Below, one piece after another: positions 33,819 to 44,481 of a stretch of 64,000 bases of DNA. The DNA is taken from assembly GCA_950295325.1 (NCBI GenBank), contig OX485805.1, positions 35,761,501-35,825,500 on the forward strand, given 5' to 3'. A program made the position numbers and the translations under genes. The first letter of the stretch is position 1. Each line of letters starts with the position of its first letter. This stretch comes from Polytrichum commune. Its lineage: Eukaryota > Streptophyta > Polytrichopsida > Polytrichales > Polytrichaceae. The notes under the pieces are model-generated. The model had not been told where the DNA came from. It saw only the letters and a program-made list of their open reading frames with translations, and ran no database searches.

Positions 33819-35157
33819 CACTAGTAGAAATTCAACGTCCGGATCAACAAAAAATCAACTGAAAGATGTTGGTCGCAGTTGTTACTTAAGACGCATTGAC
33901 CTGGATACGATGTAACACAGTTTTGTTGATTTTTTTCAGTTGATCTGGTCACAAAAAGATTTTATTTTTATTTTAAAAAAACTTATTTTTTTATTGCCCG
34001 TATTTTTCGGGCAAGACAAATGTTTTTTGGATTCCCCGGATTTCTATGGGAGCCTAACTCTATCACCGCGATTCGCAATCGGGTTTGAACTCGAGACCTC
34101 AAGCTTAACACTTAACACTTTAACCAACTCACCATACTTAGAATTTGATGAACAAATTCGAAGTTTGCTCCTACACGAATGAAACAAAACCGAATCCGCC
34201 ACTATACCAATCTATTTGATTCATACCTAAATTTGCCTCGTATCCAATTGACTATTTCCTACCTCCCGTATTCATCCAACCTTGAAATAGATCACCTTAT
34301 TCGACTATTTTTTGTCGGTCCCTATATACATCATAACCCATTCAACCCCACCCATCCACCGCACTTATACCTAAGTGTGTCCAAATCCATTCTTGTTTCC
34401 TATACCTACTTTCAATCGGGCCCTAAGTAAATGCAAATTACGACCCCTTTTTACCCTCAACCTTGAAATAGATCACACTATTTGCCTAATTTTATTCTAC
34501 CCCTAAATAGATCGAAATCAAATCCACCCCACCCATTCACCGCACTTATACGTAAGTGTCATTAACCCCATTTTTTTTTTCGTATACCTACTTTCAATCG
34601 GGCCCTAAATAAATCCAAATTCCAACCTTTTTTTACCATGTTTTCCGACCCTGAAATAAATATCACTTTTCACGTTTTTCACTTAATTTTAGTGTACCCC
34701 TAAATCGATCGTAATCGAATCCACTTGACCCATATACCGCACTTATACGTAAGTGTATCAGAACCCATTCGTGTTTTGTACACTTAATTTCAATCGGGCC
34801 CTAAGTAAATCCATAATCGAACCTTTTTTTACCTTATTTTCCGACCCTCAAATAGACAACATTTTTCACACTATTCACTTAATTTTAGTATACCCCTAAA
34901 TAGATCATAATGAATTAAGCCCGACCCATACACCACACTTATACGTAAGTGTGTCCAACCCCATTCCAAAAAGATTCCACATTTACTAAAATTTTGTTGA
35001 TTTGGTCATTGTACTATTCAGATCAACAAAAAAGTAGGCAACAAATTATTGATTTTTACAAAAACTTCAAAAATCAATGAAAATCAGTCATTGTAGTGCT
35101 CGGATCAACATAGATCTGTTGATTTTCTGTTGATTTGGTCATGATTTTCTAGTAGTG
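33819..35157. mobile_element. Non-autonomous CACTA element
   Basis: The ends are CACTAGTAGAAA and, on the complement, CACTACTAGAAAA, the signature of CACTA (En/Spm) transposons. The 3-bp direct repeat ATC flanks the element (33816-33818, 35158-35160). Subterminal regions carry repeated 'gatcaaca' and 'tgttgattt' motifs in both orientations, as expected of transposase binding sites. There is no transposase frame. The centre consists of tandem repeats. Confidence 0.92.
34220..34975 (+). repeat. ~190-bp tandem repeats inside the CACTA element
   Basis: Four units, tracked by 'cttataCgtaagtgt' at about 34365, 34545, 34743 and 34939 and by 'caatcgggccctaa' and 'tacccctaaat' in each. Spacing is 180-198 bp and units are moderately diverged. 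Confidence 0.88.
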
Positions 35158-35407
35158 ATCTGAATTTTATTTGGCTATAATCTAGTGGCTTCGGCACCAC
35201 TTTGTTCCTCTTCACGTTAGGTCACTTAATCTCTCACCGATCTCAAACATTCCTATTTCATTTTCTCTCTCACTGTCGTATCTTTTCGTATTCCGAGATA
35301 TCTTCACTCATTCCTTCTCGGTACAATTACTTGCTCTCACACACTCAATTTCTTAGATTTCCACTAATATTATTACTTTGACCTATCTCATCAATCTGCT
35401 TAGCGCA

Positions 35408-36825
35408 TGAATTCTTTCCACATCATGTTGTTGCTTTCACACACTTACATCTCCGCCATATCAAAATAATTTAATTACTTGATGGCTATAGTTTGATTAC
35501 AATGCCTCACTTCACTCTATCACAAAGTTGAAACAATGTCATTCAATCCTCAACACTTGGGCTGATCCTACACATTCTTTGTTATTTGCGACTTACTCTA
35601 GTCTATTGCCCAAAAAACACTCGTTGATTATGACATGTCTCGTCTCTGCGGCAATAGTCTCTTATCCTACCTTCTTTGAAACGTTAGTAACTCCTTCCTA
35701 ATGTTGCTCAGTTACTAAAAGCAAACTGAGATCCTTTCATCTAACTATAGCCCGTCATTTTCATCTAATCTTCAAAAAGCTTGATTCAAAAAGTCTTGTT
35801 TAAGTCCAAAAAATCTTCCCTACACTTGTTTTTATTTTTTTATTGAATACCTAGAATCCCCCCAATCCCGTTGACTATTTGAGTGTAGTATGGTAGCTAA
35901 AATTTGAAAACATAGGCCAAACAATCTCTTTTGAGCACATGATGTCATGTTGAGTTTCATTCTTAGAAATAACTTAACCACACACCACTTTGATATAAGT
36001 CTCTGATTAAGATAAACAACCAAATATGGCATGCATACCATACCAGACATACTAGTATAGAGGTCATGCAAGAAGGCATAGGCTACCAATTACTACAATC
36101 AAATTCAATCTCCCTCACTTTAGTGGCTTGGAAGTAAGTAGGAGTTGATTGGCTGCCTAATAGTTGTAGAAACTTTGGCAATATACCACCTAGGAAACAT
36201 GTGGTAAAGTGAACAAAAATTGAGGATTAAGTGCGCATTTTTCTCGATACATTATCTAGTCCGTAGTGATCTAGGCAAGCGATTTTGCTAACTTGTCTAT
36301 TCTTGATTGAATATGAAGGTATAATATCACTCATAATTGTTGTTTGTGTCATGGACTACAAACTAAATTAGTGGGGGGCAATATGTGGAGCAAATAATTT
36401 GGCTATAGTTTGAAACAAGATTTTTTGACTTAAGCTCTTTGAAGATCAGATGAAAATGACGGGCAATAGTTAGATGAAAGGATCTCAACAACGGTTTTAG
36501 TAACCGAGTGACGTTATGAAGGAGTTACAACCGTCTCAAAGAGTCGTAGGACATCAAGAGACTATCTCCGTAGAGAAGAGGCAGGCCACAATCAAAGAGT
36601 GTTTTTGGACAATAGGCTAGAGTAGTCTCAAATAGCGAGAACCTTGTAGGACCGGCCAAAGTGCCGAAGTTGAATGACATTGTCTTGACTCTATGATAAA
36701 ATGAAGTGAGGCATTGTAATGAGTAACAATTCAGGCTATAGCCACAAAGTAATTGAATTATGTTGATTTGCCGAAGATGTAAGTGTGTGAGAGCAACAAT
36801 TTGTTGTGGAAAGAATGTATGAAAA
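35408..36825. repeat. Long inverted repeat, ~400-bp arms
   Basis: The left arm (about 35408-35800) is the reverse complement of the right arm (about 36413-36825) with roughly 80-85% identity by eye. Matched blocks include 'gatgaaaatgacgggc.atag', 'gaagtgaggcattgtaat' and 'gaagatgtaagtgtgtga'. The 612-bp spacer holds no recognised gene. Transcription across it could give a long hairpin RNA. I found no terminal duplication, so it is not assigned to a transposon family. Confidence 0.88.
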
Positions 36826-37319
36826 GAACACATTAAAAAGAACACATTGAAAAGAGAGATAGGATGAACAGGAGGGAAACTATGTTATGGGCGATGAGCA
36901 GTGAGCAGTGAGTGGTGAGCAGTAAGACATGAGTATTGAGCGGTAACACATGAATAATGATCCAAAATTAGTAAAGGTGCATAGTTTTAGGGTTCATAAA
37001 CTAAATATAGTACTACATTAATTGTATATTTTCAATTGTAAATTTGAAACATTTTAAATGGAGCAGGATTTGAAGGAGACGTATTACCATAGATAATTTG
37101 GAATACTTTCGGTTCATTGCTAATTTTTATTATAACAATCCAAACCAATACATATCATTCATTGATATTCTTATACATGCGGCTTAGTAGAACACTTGTA
37201 ATATTACTCGCACTCTCCAATACCAACAAGTTCAAGTAGTCGCATGACCTCGTTGTAGGTATATGTAGGTGCATGAATGAACTAGTCATTCTCGTAATCC
37301 ACCTTGCACAAAAATCTAA
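36826..37319. other. Spacer, simple GAGCAGT-type repeats
   Basis: Contains a short degenerate run of 'gtgagcagt' units at about 36893-36955. No gene is recognised. Confidence 0.5.
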
Positions 37320-38172
37320 TCACATAATAAAGATGTTTGCAATACATCTATTTTCCTTTCTTTCCCAATGCATGAGAGGACATTTTTGTAAATCCGGGCA
37401 TGTGCAATGCGGGATGTCGCCAATTGTGACATGGTATGTGATATCCTCTTTGGAGACAATGTTGATTATCACTCCAAAGCCCGGGTATGAAATGGCAGTG
37501 ACGCCGACCACATAGTAACCGTCCATGAGTCCGGCATTCTCCCATTTGTTTTTGTAATCTATTGTCGGTGTTGTTGGATTGCGACACATTGTTTTCCCAA
37601 ACCTGAATGTAGGGTGGGCGTATGGGTTTGGTAGCATACAAAAAGGCGAGCAAGGGATGGGGAGGGTTGCAATTGTTGAAAACCTACGATGAGGGGACAA
37701 TGCCTCCCTCTGTTGTAGTTGAAATCCGGCGTCTTCAAGCGCCAAAACCTCCTCTCTCGATAGGTTAGTCCTTATCTTCACTAGCCACATGTTGGGTATC
37801 ATAGGCCAATCCAACACATACTTTTTCTTACTGCCACTCACACAATGCTTGATATCGTCAGGGAAAAATCAAAATTTATACTCCACATTGTTGGGAGAGT
37901 GAAAATTCTTCTTGAGCCCTTTGTATGTTGGAGCAGGTATGTCATATTTGCTAGTCCCAACTTTGGCATTGCACATAATCCCTGTAATGGCTTGCAGTGC
38001 CCAACATCGTTTGGCTGAGTTGGGTGGTAATCTTGCAATGTGCCACTTGGAAGCAAGACAATCAGTCTCCAACATGGATGTAGTATGAGCCACACCATGA
38101 AGTGTAGAATTCAACAATTCCTTTATGCGTTGACGAGTTGTCCATGTGTTGGGGCGAGGATTTCTTAGTGCT
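37320..38172 (-). pseudogene. SWIM zinc-finger protein fragment (MULE-transposase type)
   Basis: The minus strand reads through about 285 codons in one frame, broken by a single TGA at 37869-37871. Near the end it contains HCTCPDL, the first half of a SWIM zinc finger. Just after it, a one-base shift moves the rest (KMSSHALGKKGK, then YCKHLYYV) into another frame, where a TAG also replaces a likely Trp codon. The CxC...CxH pattern across the two frames is the SWIM motif found in Mutator-like transposases and related plant proteins. No DDE catalytic core is present. The 5' side is cut by the foldback-arm fragment at 38173. Confidence 0.78.
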
Positions 38173-38495
38173 AATGAGGATTTCGTAATATTTTTAACTT
38201 CCAAGTTAATTACATGCTTTATTGGCGGTTTCACTTTGTGAATGAAATCCAATCAATCGCTTATTTACTCAATGGAAGTCAACATATATATTGGATTTGG
38301 GACCTTGAAAATGAAGTGCACTCAATATGGGATTTGTGGATACGTGGCCTTCAAGAATGCAAGGACAATAGTTTTTTGAAGTCGGGCGGGCGGGCGATAG
38401 TTTTTCGGTCAGGTCCAAAAAATTTGTCGGGCGGCTGCCCTTGCCCGAATGTTCGTCCCCCGAAAAGTTTGTGGGGGGGGGAGACTTAACGTCCA
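38173..38495. mobile_element. Solo arm fragment of the foldback MULE family
   Basis: Matches the right arm of the 483-1763 element from about 1418 to 1760, including 'caatatgggatttgt', the 'gggcgggcgggcg' GC block and the outer end 'cttaacgtcc'. No partner arm is adjacent, so it is a truncated copy. Confidence 0.85.
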
Positions 38496-38512
38496 CCTTG
38501 ACACATGACCCG

Positions 38513-39762
38513 GGTGAACCAACTCCCACACTCGTACCCTCGGGGGATGAAGGCCTCGCGGATGACACTGAAAACTTCATCCTTCTTTATGGGGAAGCCC
38601 CCCCTTAGAAAGGGGCAAGCCTCCAAGGAAATTTCTGAACCCAACCGAAAAGTGCTACCCGCCCCGCCCAACTTCAAAAAAAAATTGCTCTTGCATTCTT
38701 GAAGGCCGCTTGACTACAAATCCCATATTGAATGCACTTCGCCTTCAAGGTCTAAAATCCAATATATATGTGCACTTCCAATTAGTAAACAAGCAATTCA
38801 TTGGGATTTCATTCCGGAAATGAAACCATCAATGAAGCATGTAATCAACTTGGAGGTCAAATAAAATTACAAAATCCTCATTAACATCGAGGTTATAATT
38901 TTTTTGACTTACCATTTGAAATTGTCTTTGTCATTCTAAAATGATACTTAAATTTAGTGTGTTGATTTAGTATGTATATTTTATAATATTTTAGTAACGC
39001 CGCTTACTTTCACAAGTATTCATACATATTCAAACCAATTAAGTGTGATTTAATGTCATTAAGTCTAATTAATTCTAATGAATCCTATTTAAGCCCAAAT
39101 AAATCAGAAAAGTGTGCTTACCAAATTAAGTAAGACTAATTAATTATAATTTTTAATTAAGAAATGTTATTTATTTATTTATTCCAGTAATTACATCTAT
39201 TTAATTAATTAATTCCAGTAGTTTAATTAATTAATTAATTGTTTATGAATACTTGTGAAAGTAGGCGGCGTTACTAAAATATTATAAAATATACATACTA
39301 AATCAGCACACTAAATTTAAGTATCATTTTAGAATGACAAAGACAATTTCAAATGGTAAGTCAAAAAAATTATAACCTCAATGTTAATGAGGATTTTGTA
39401 ATTTTATTTGACCTCCAAGTTGATTACATGCTTCATTGATGGTTTCATTTCCGGAATGAAATCCCAATGAATTGCTTGTTTACTAATTGGAAGTGCACAT
39501 ATATATTGGATTTTAGACCTTGAAGGCGAAGTGCACTCAATATGGGATTTGTAGTCAAGCGGCCTTCAAGAATGCAAGAGCAATATTTTTTTTGAAGTTG
39601 GGCGGGGCGGGTAGCACTTTTCGGTCGGGTTCAGAAATTTCCTTGGAGGCTTGCCCCTTTCTAAGGGGGGGCTTCCCCATAAAGAAGGATGAAGTTTTCA
39701 GTGTCATCTGCGAGGCCTTCATCCCCTGAGGGTACGCGTGTGGGAGTTGGTTCACCTGGGCC
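38513..39762. mobile_element. Foldback MULE-type element, variant termini
   Basis: Arms at about 38513-39024 and 39244-39762 are near-perfect reverse complements around a loop of about 220 bp. The 9-bp direct repeat CATGACCCG flanks it (38504-38512, 39763-39771). The inner 400 bp of each arm belongs to the same family as the 483-1763 element. The outer 100-130 bp is different: both arms share 'gtgtgggagttggttcacc' and an 'aagaaggatgaagttttcag' block that the first element lacks. The mirrored short open frames in the arms are not genes. Confidence 0.88.
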
Positions 39763-39771
39763 CATGACCCG

Positions 39772-41310
39772 TATGCTAGTAGTGATTTGTATGTCAATTT
39801 GTTTATGCGTGAACTAACTCAAGTCAACTAATCTCAACCCCTAAAGACCGAGGTGGACGTTTTTATCTCAGCATAAACTATTCCAACGATACCAACGTAC
39901 ACCCTTATGTTGTAATCTTTTGAAAGCGGACACGTGAACGATTGCAAAAATGTATGAACACTCTTAACTTTACAAAAATGCTCTATGTATGGTCATATGT
40001 ACACAAAACAATGTTGATTCTATTTATTGAGATACTAAATTGGAGTGGACTGTTTTGGACGATTTGGAGAAGATTACAATACAACTTTTAAAGCTTAACT
40101 TGCATATGTTAATATTTGTCTATGCATGATGTGCAGGTCACGTGTGTGAATGGTGCACAACCACATCGGTTCCAAAGAAAGACACATTGAGTGTGTATCT
40201 ATAAAACTATGGTAATTCCTTATAAACACCAAACAAACTAAAAAGATTATGCAAGATTTTTTCAAAAAACTATTTCTAAGAAAAACTACGATATGTTCTC
40301 AAACATACGCATTTTTTTGCACTTGGAACGTACAAGTAAAGCTAATGGATATTGCTTAAAATTGGTTCTCTATAACTCTTTTTTTGAAACCCACTCCAAA
40401 TATGGACTTTAAAGCAAGGCCACTAATCATGCATCTAGATTTGCATCATGGGAATGGAAAAATAGTCTCCATCCAAGATGTAGATGCAAATGCAAGCATG
40501 GCCTCAACTCGAATTGCATCCCATGTCCAAGCTTTACCTCATATCTTTTAGTTATTTGTTTATTTATTAATTTATTAATTTGAGGTGTATTTCGTAGATT
40601 TCAACTAAAACAATGGGTAATGTGAATGTCTTGAACTTCAACTGGTTATTTCTAAAATTCTACTAGTTTCATTTGTAACTAACTATCGGTTCTCCCTGTT
40701 CATCAACCTCGTGTTATGAGGTCAAACTTCATGGTATGCTTTAGGGATAATATCTTATATTGGGGCCCTATATTATTTCTTCATTGTTTAAAGAAAATAA
40801 AAAGGGTGGTGCGAACCCCTAGAGTTGTCCACCATCATGTAGGGTCATTTTTAATTAGGATTTTAGCATTAAAAGTTAGAATTCATAAAGAATTGGAGAA
40901 AATTAGTTCATTTATCATATAGCCTCAAAAATGGGAAGGTGAAGTACTGAGGGCTTTGGACCTTCACCTATGAAAGGAAAAAAACTAGTTAAGATAAGAT
41001 TAGTCAAAATAAAAACTAACTAGTGATAGATACTAGCTAAATTAGAAAATCCTAAATAGAAAAGAAACTAGCCCAAATTTTTTTGGGGGGGGAGGGGTCA
41101 AAAGAATTAATGGAACTGGTGGTGGAGGGGTCCAACCCTTTTGTGAGAGGATTTTGAAACCCCCTCACCCCACCTTGCAAACTCTCTGTTTTTCTAGCAA
41201 TTGGGCGAAGCCTTACCTCCATGTAGTTAGGCAAAAACATTTTTTTGTCCTTCTATTTTGTTTGTAGTAAGGCTTGAGGAAGTTATTTCCCTATCTTCTC
41301 CTAGTTAGTA

Positions 41311-41343
<33 letters not shown>

Positions 41344-43341
41344 TTCAAATTTTTATTTATGTAAATGTAGGTTAGAGTTCATGATTAAAAGTTGAGGCAT
41401 TGTAGACCTTGGCAGTTGATGACATAAATGATTAGTTGATTACATTGAATTAAATATTTATTATTTTTCCATATTAAAAATATTTTGAAGCTATTCATAA
41501 TCATTTTATTTTTTGGATTTGGTTGAAGAAGCAAATAATTAAGAATTTTCAAAGTTAGAGTATAAAGTAAGGTGTTTATTTGGATAGGGGCTGGATTAGA
41601 CCTGTTGGCCTGAGAAAATTTCAATATTAAAAATTATATTTTTCTATATAGATATTTTATCTTAATTTTAATTTTTTTAGAATGTATGATTTGGTTAAAT
41701 AAAAAATTAAACATGAATTTTCAAATATTAAATACATAGTTTGGACACTCCTAGGAGTGAAAAATCAATATTGTTGTGTAGAGGTGAATGGACAAGCCTA
41801 GTCCATATTTGTTTCTTTTTTTAAATAATATATATTTTCTATATTTTTACTTTATAATGGATTTGACTGAGATATGAATTAGCGAGGTTTATTTTTCTCA
41901 AGTTGAATATAGTCTAGGCTTGTTGTTGACTGTTGCATTACAGAGAGGTTGTTGGATCCATCTCAGTTTATCTTGTTAGTCTCACATTTTGTCTAATATA
42001 TCTTCTTGATAGCTTCCAACAATGTATAACAAGCTCCAATCCAAGTATTAACATATTAATTGTGTCTTCTTGAAGTTGGAGGTTAGATAGGTGGAGGTGG
42101 AAAGTTCAGTCGAATAAACATTGCACTTCCAAACCTCATAATCTTTGCAATTATTATCCCATTGGAGTGGATTTTAGGTTTCTAAAAAATTAATAATATA
42201 TAATAGTGAATTATTTATGGTAAAACCAAAATCATAATACATTAAAGCAATTTTTGACCATGACATAACCTAAGTTCCTTAACTAAGTTAGCTACAAGGA
42301 ATGAGATAAGGTTAACTCGCGGGAAATGGAGCAAGACAAGGAGGTAGCGGCTCAGCGTATATCAAGCCCAACCGAACGTAGAGCACTCAGGTAAGCCAAC
42401 TCACCCTAGCCTTTTATTTAGGATTGGAGGAAGCGTGGCCAAGGTGTGCATTCCTAAACCCACTTACCTATCTCGTAAGGTAAAGTGGTTGAACTACTTG
42501 ACCGCTAAGGGGGGCATCAAACTCTGTGGTTCTTGAAGCCCTTCGTATGTTTCGCGGTAGTAGCTTTGATTATTAGGAAAAATGTGTATGTGGTGAAGTC
42601 GGATTAATCACGGGCACGACCACTTTGTACGTTGTTGGTGGAAAGGTAGGGTTAATGACCCACAAATTCATAATTGTGTTCTTAGCCCCATAAATTGGAA
42701 GTTGTGACCCCAATCTATGAAGATTGTGCAATAGATTGAATCTACAGGTCGTCCGTCACCTTGGTCCCATTAAATTGCATTTTGTGGTCCATCCACTGGA
42801 ATACACTTAACGATAAAAACATAAAAACATATTGTAAATCCTTGTTGGCAGAAAACCCGAATCGGCATCTTAATTCAGTAGGGTGACACCACCCTTCAAA
42901 CTGTTAAAGTCCGAAGGATTTGAGTTGTCATTTGATCTTCAAGGGGCCTGCACGAGGCCCTAGAAGGTTCCGAGCTAAGGGGTGCACTAACGAGGTAAGG
43001 ATGATGCCTAATGCATGAATATAGTAAGATAAGACATGTGAAAAAAAATACCTAGGTAAGAAAAAATTGTGCAAAGGGTGGAACTTAAGCCAAGTTCCCT
43101 TGCTTAGGAAATTTAAACATAACTAAATAAAGAAGTATGAAGAAATTGAACGGTCGATCAAACTGTCGTTATTCCATCTACGGAGCTAGGGGTGGTATGA
43201 GTCACACCAGTTGGTGTGTACCACAGTCATTACAATTCATAAGTTAGGATTGCCTTGGTTCCAAGGCTGGTGCATCTGCGATTAGACGAGGTCGTAGGTC
43301 TAGGTTAGAACTAGATATGAAAATGATTAGTGGGTTTTAGA
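39772..43341. other. Long intergenic stretch, nothing recognised
   Basis: No gene, RNA or full transposon could be supported over 3.6 kb. It contains a TA microsatellite (41320-41343). A GC-richer patch at about 42310-42990 looks like retrotransposon LTR or leader debris, but no pair or target duplication was found. Confidence 0.5.
41320..41343. repeat. TA microsatellite
   Basis: A short GT run followed by about eleven TA dinucleotides. Confidence 0.9.
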
Positions 43342-43546
43342 GTCACAATAGTAAATACAAAGGCCCACCCTCCGGACATGTTACAAACGCAAATTCAATC
43401 CCTTTCCAAAATTTAAGTATTCACCTTGTACATCTACCATCCAGATTCGGCTTGGGCACCTTCGAGTGCATGCCACCCTCACCAAAGGACTTTGTGTGGC
43501 ATTTTAGGCTCCCTTGGAGGGGGGTGGCCCAAAAGCACCACATGTG

Positions 43547-43664
43547 AAGTTCGTCAAAAGCAGTAGAGAGAGGACCCGGAGTTTGATAGGGAATATCAAA
43601 ATCATAAGGATCAGAGGAGGCAGGGGAAAGAATTGAATCAGTAAAGGGAACCGGAGAAATAGGG
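43547..43664 (-). other. Copy-B-specific block of ~118 bp
   Basis: Absent from copy A, where 'cacatgtg' joins directly to 'gagatataatt'. On the minus strand the block is open and reads as a Pro/Ser/Asp-rich peptide (SPASSDPYDFDIPYQTPG). It may be a captured exon fragment inserted in B, or an ancestral piece deleted from A. No function is assigned. Confidence 0.55.
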
Positions 43665-44481
43665 GAGATATAATTTTCTCTTTCCAACAAGTTGTGAACT
43701 CATAAAACTAGCCCATCCAGCAAAATTCGAAGTGGTTTTAGTTTATCTTTGGATCTTAGTCAATTTCCCGAGGATAATACTTCTAAAATGATTTTGGGAA
43801 AACATATGTTGTTTTCTTTCCACTAAATGATTCTCCTTATACAACACTTTCTTGTATGTGAACTCCAAACTGCAACCACTCCGATTTAGTCTAACCCTCA
43901 ACAATCTTCATCATCGTCAGTCCTATTTTGAAAGTCCAATTTTGAACTTACCTTAACTGCGATCAAAGTTACAAATACCTTTAGTTTTCTTGTTGATTCC
44001 TTCAAATACGCATTTGTTTCCAAAGGCCTTTTCAAGGAGAGTAGGTTGACATGTTAAGATACTTACTGCAAAAGAAGATTGTAGCAAGATTAATTGGAGG
44101 GAGTGGTGGGCAAAATACAAATGAGACTAAAAGTATCATTTAGATTCAATAACCAAATTGAGAGAGTTCAACAATGTCTCAATGTATTAAAAATAACATG
44201 TATGAGGTGTACATATGACTTTTGTTTGGCTGTATAACATCTACAACAACAATTCTCTAAAAGATATCTAACAAAAACTTGAAGTGACCAAATCAGAAGA
44301 GTTACTTTCACAATCATGTTAGGTACTTACAAATGAAGGTAAGTCATGTGATTGCTCCATGATTGTAATAATACCAATTCATGAGCTAACAAACATACTA
44401 GATGAAGAAATATATTTGGTACAACACACCAATCAATTCTCAATTCTTAGGGGAAAAAAGGGTATAGACTACAAATTTCTA

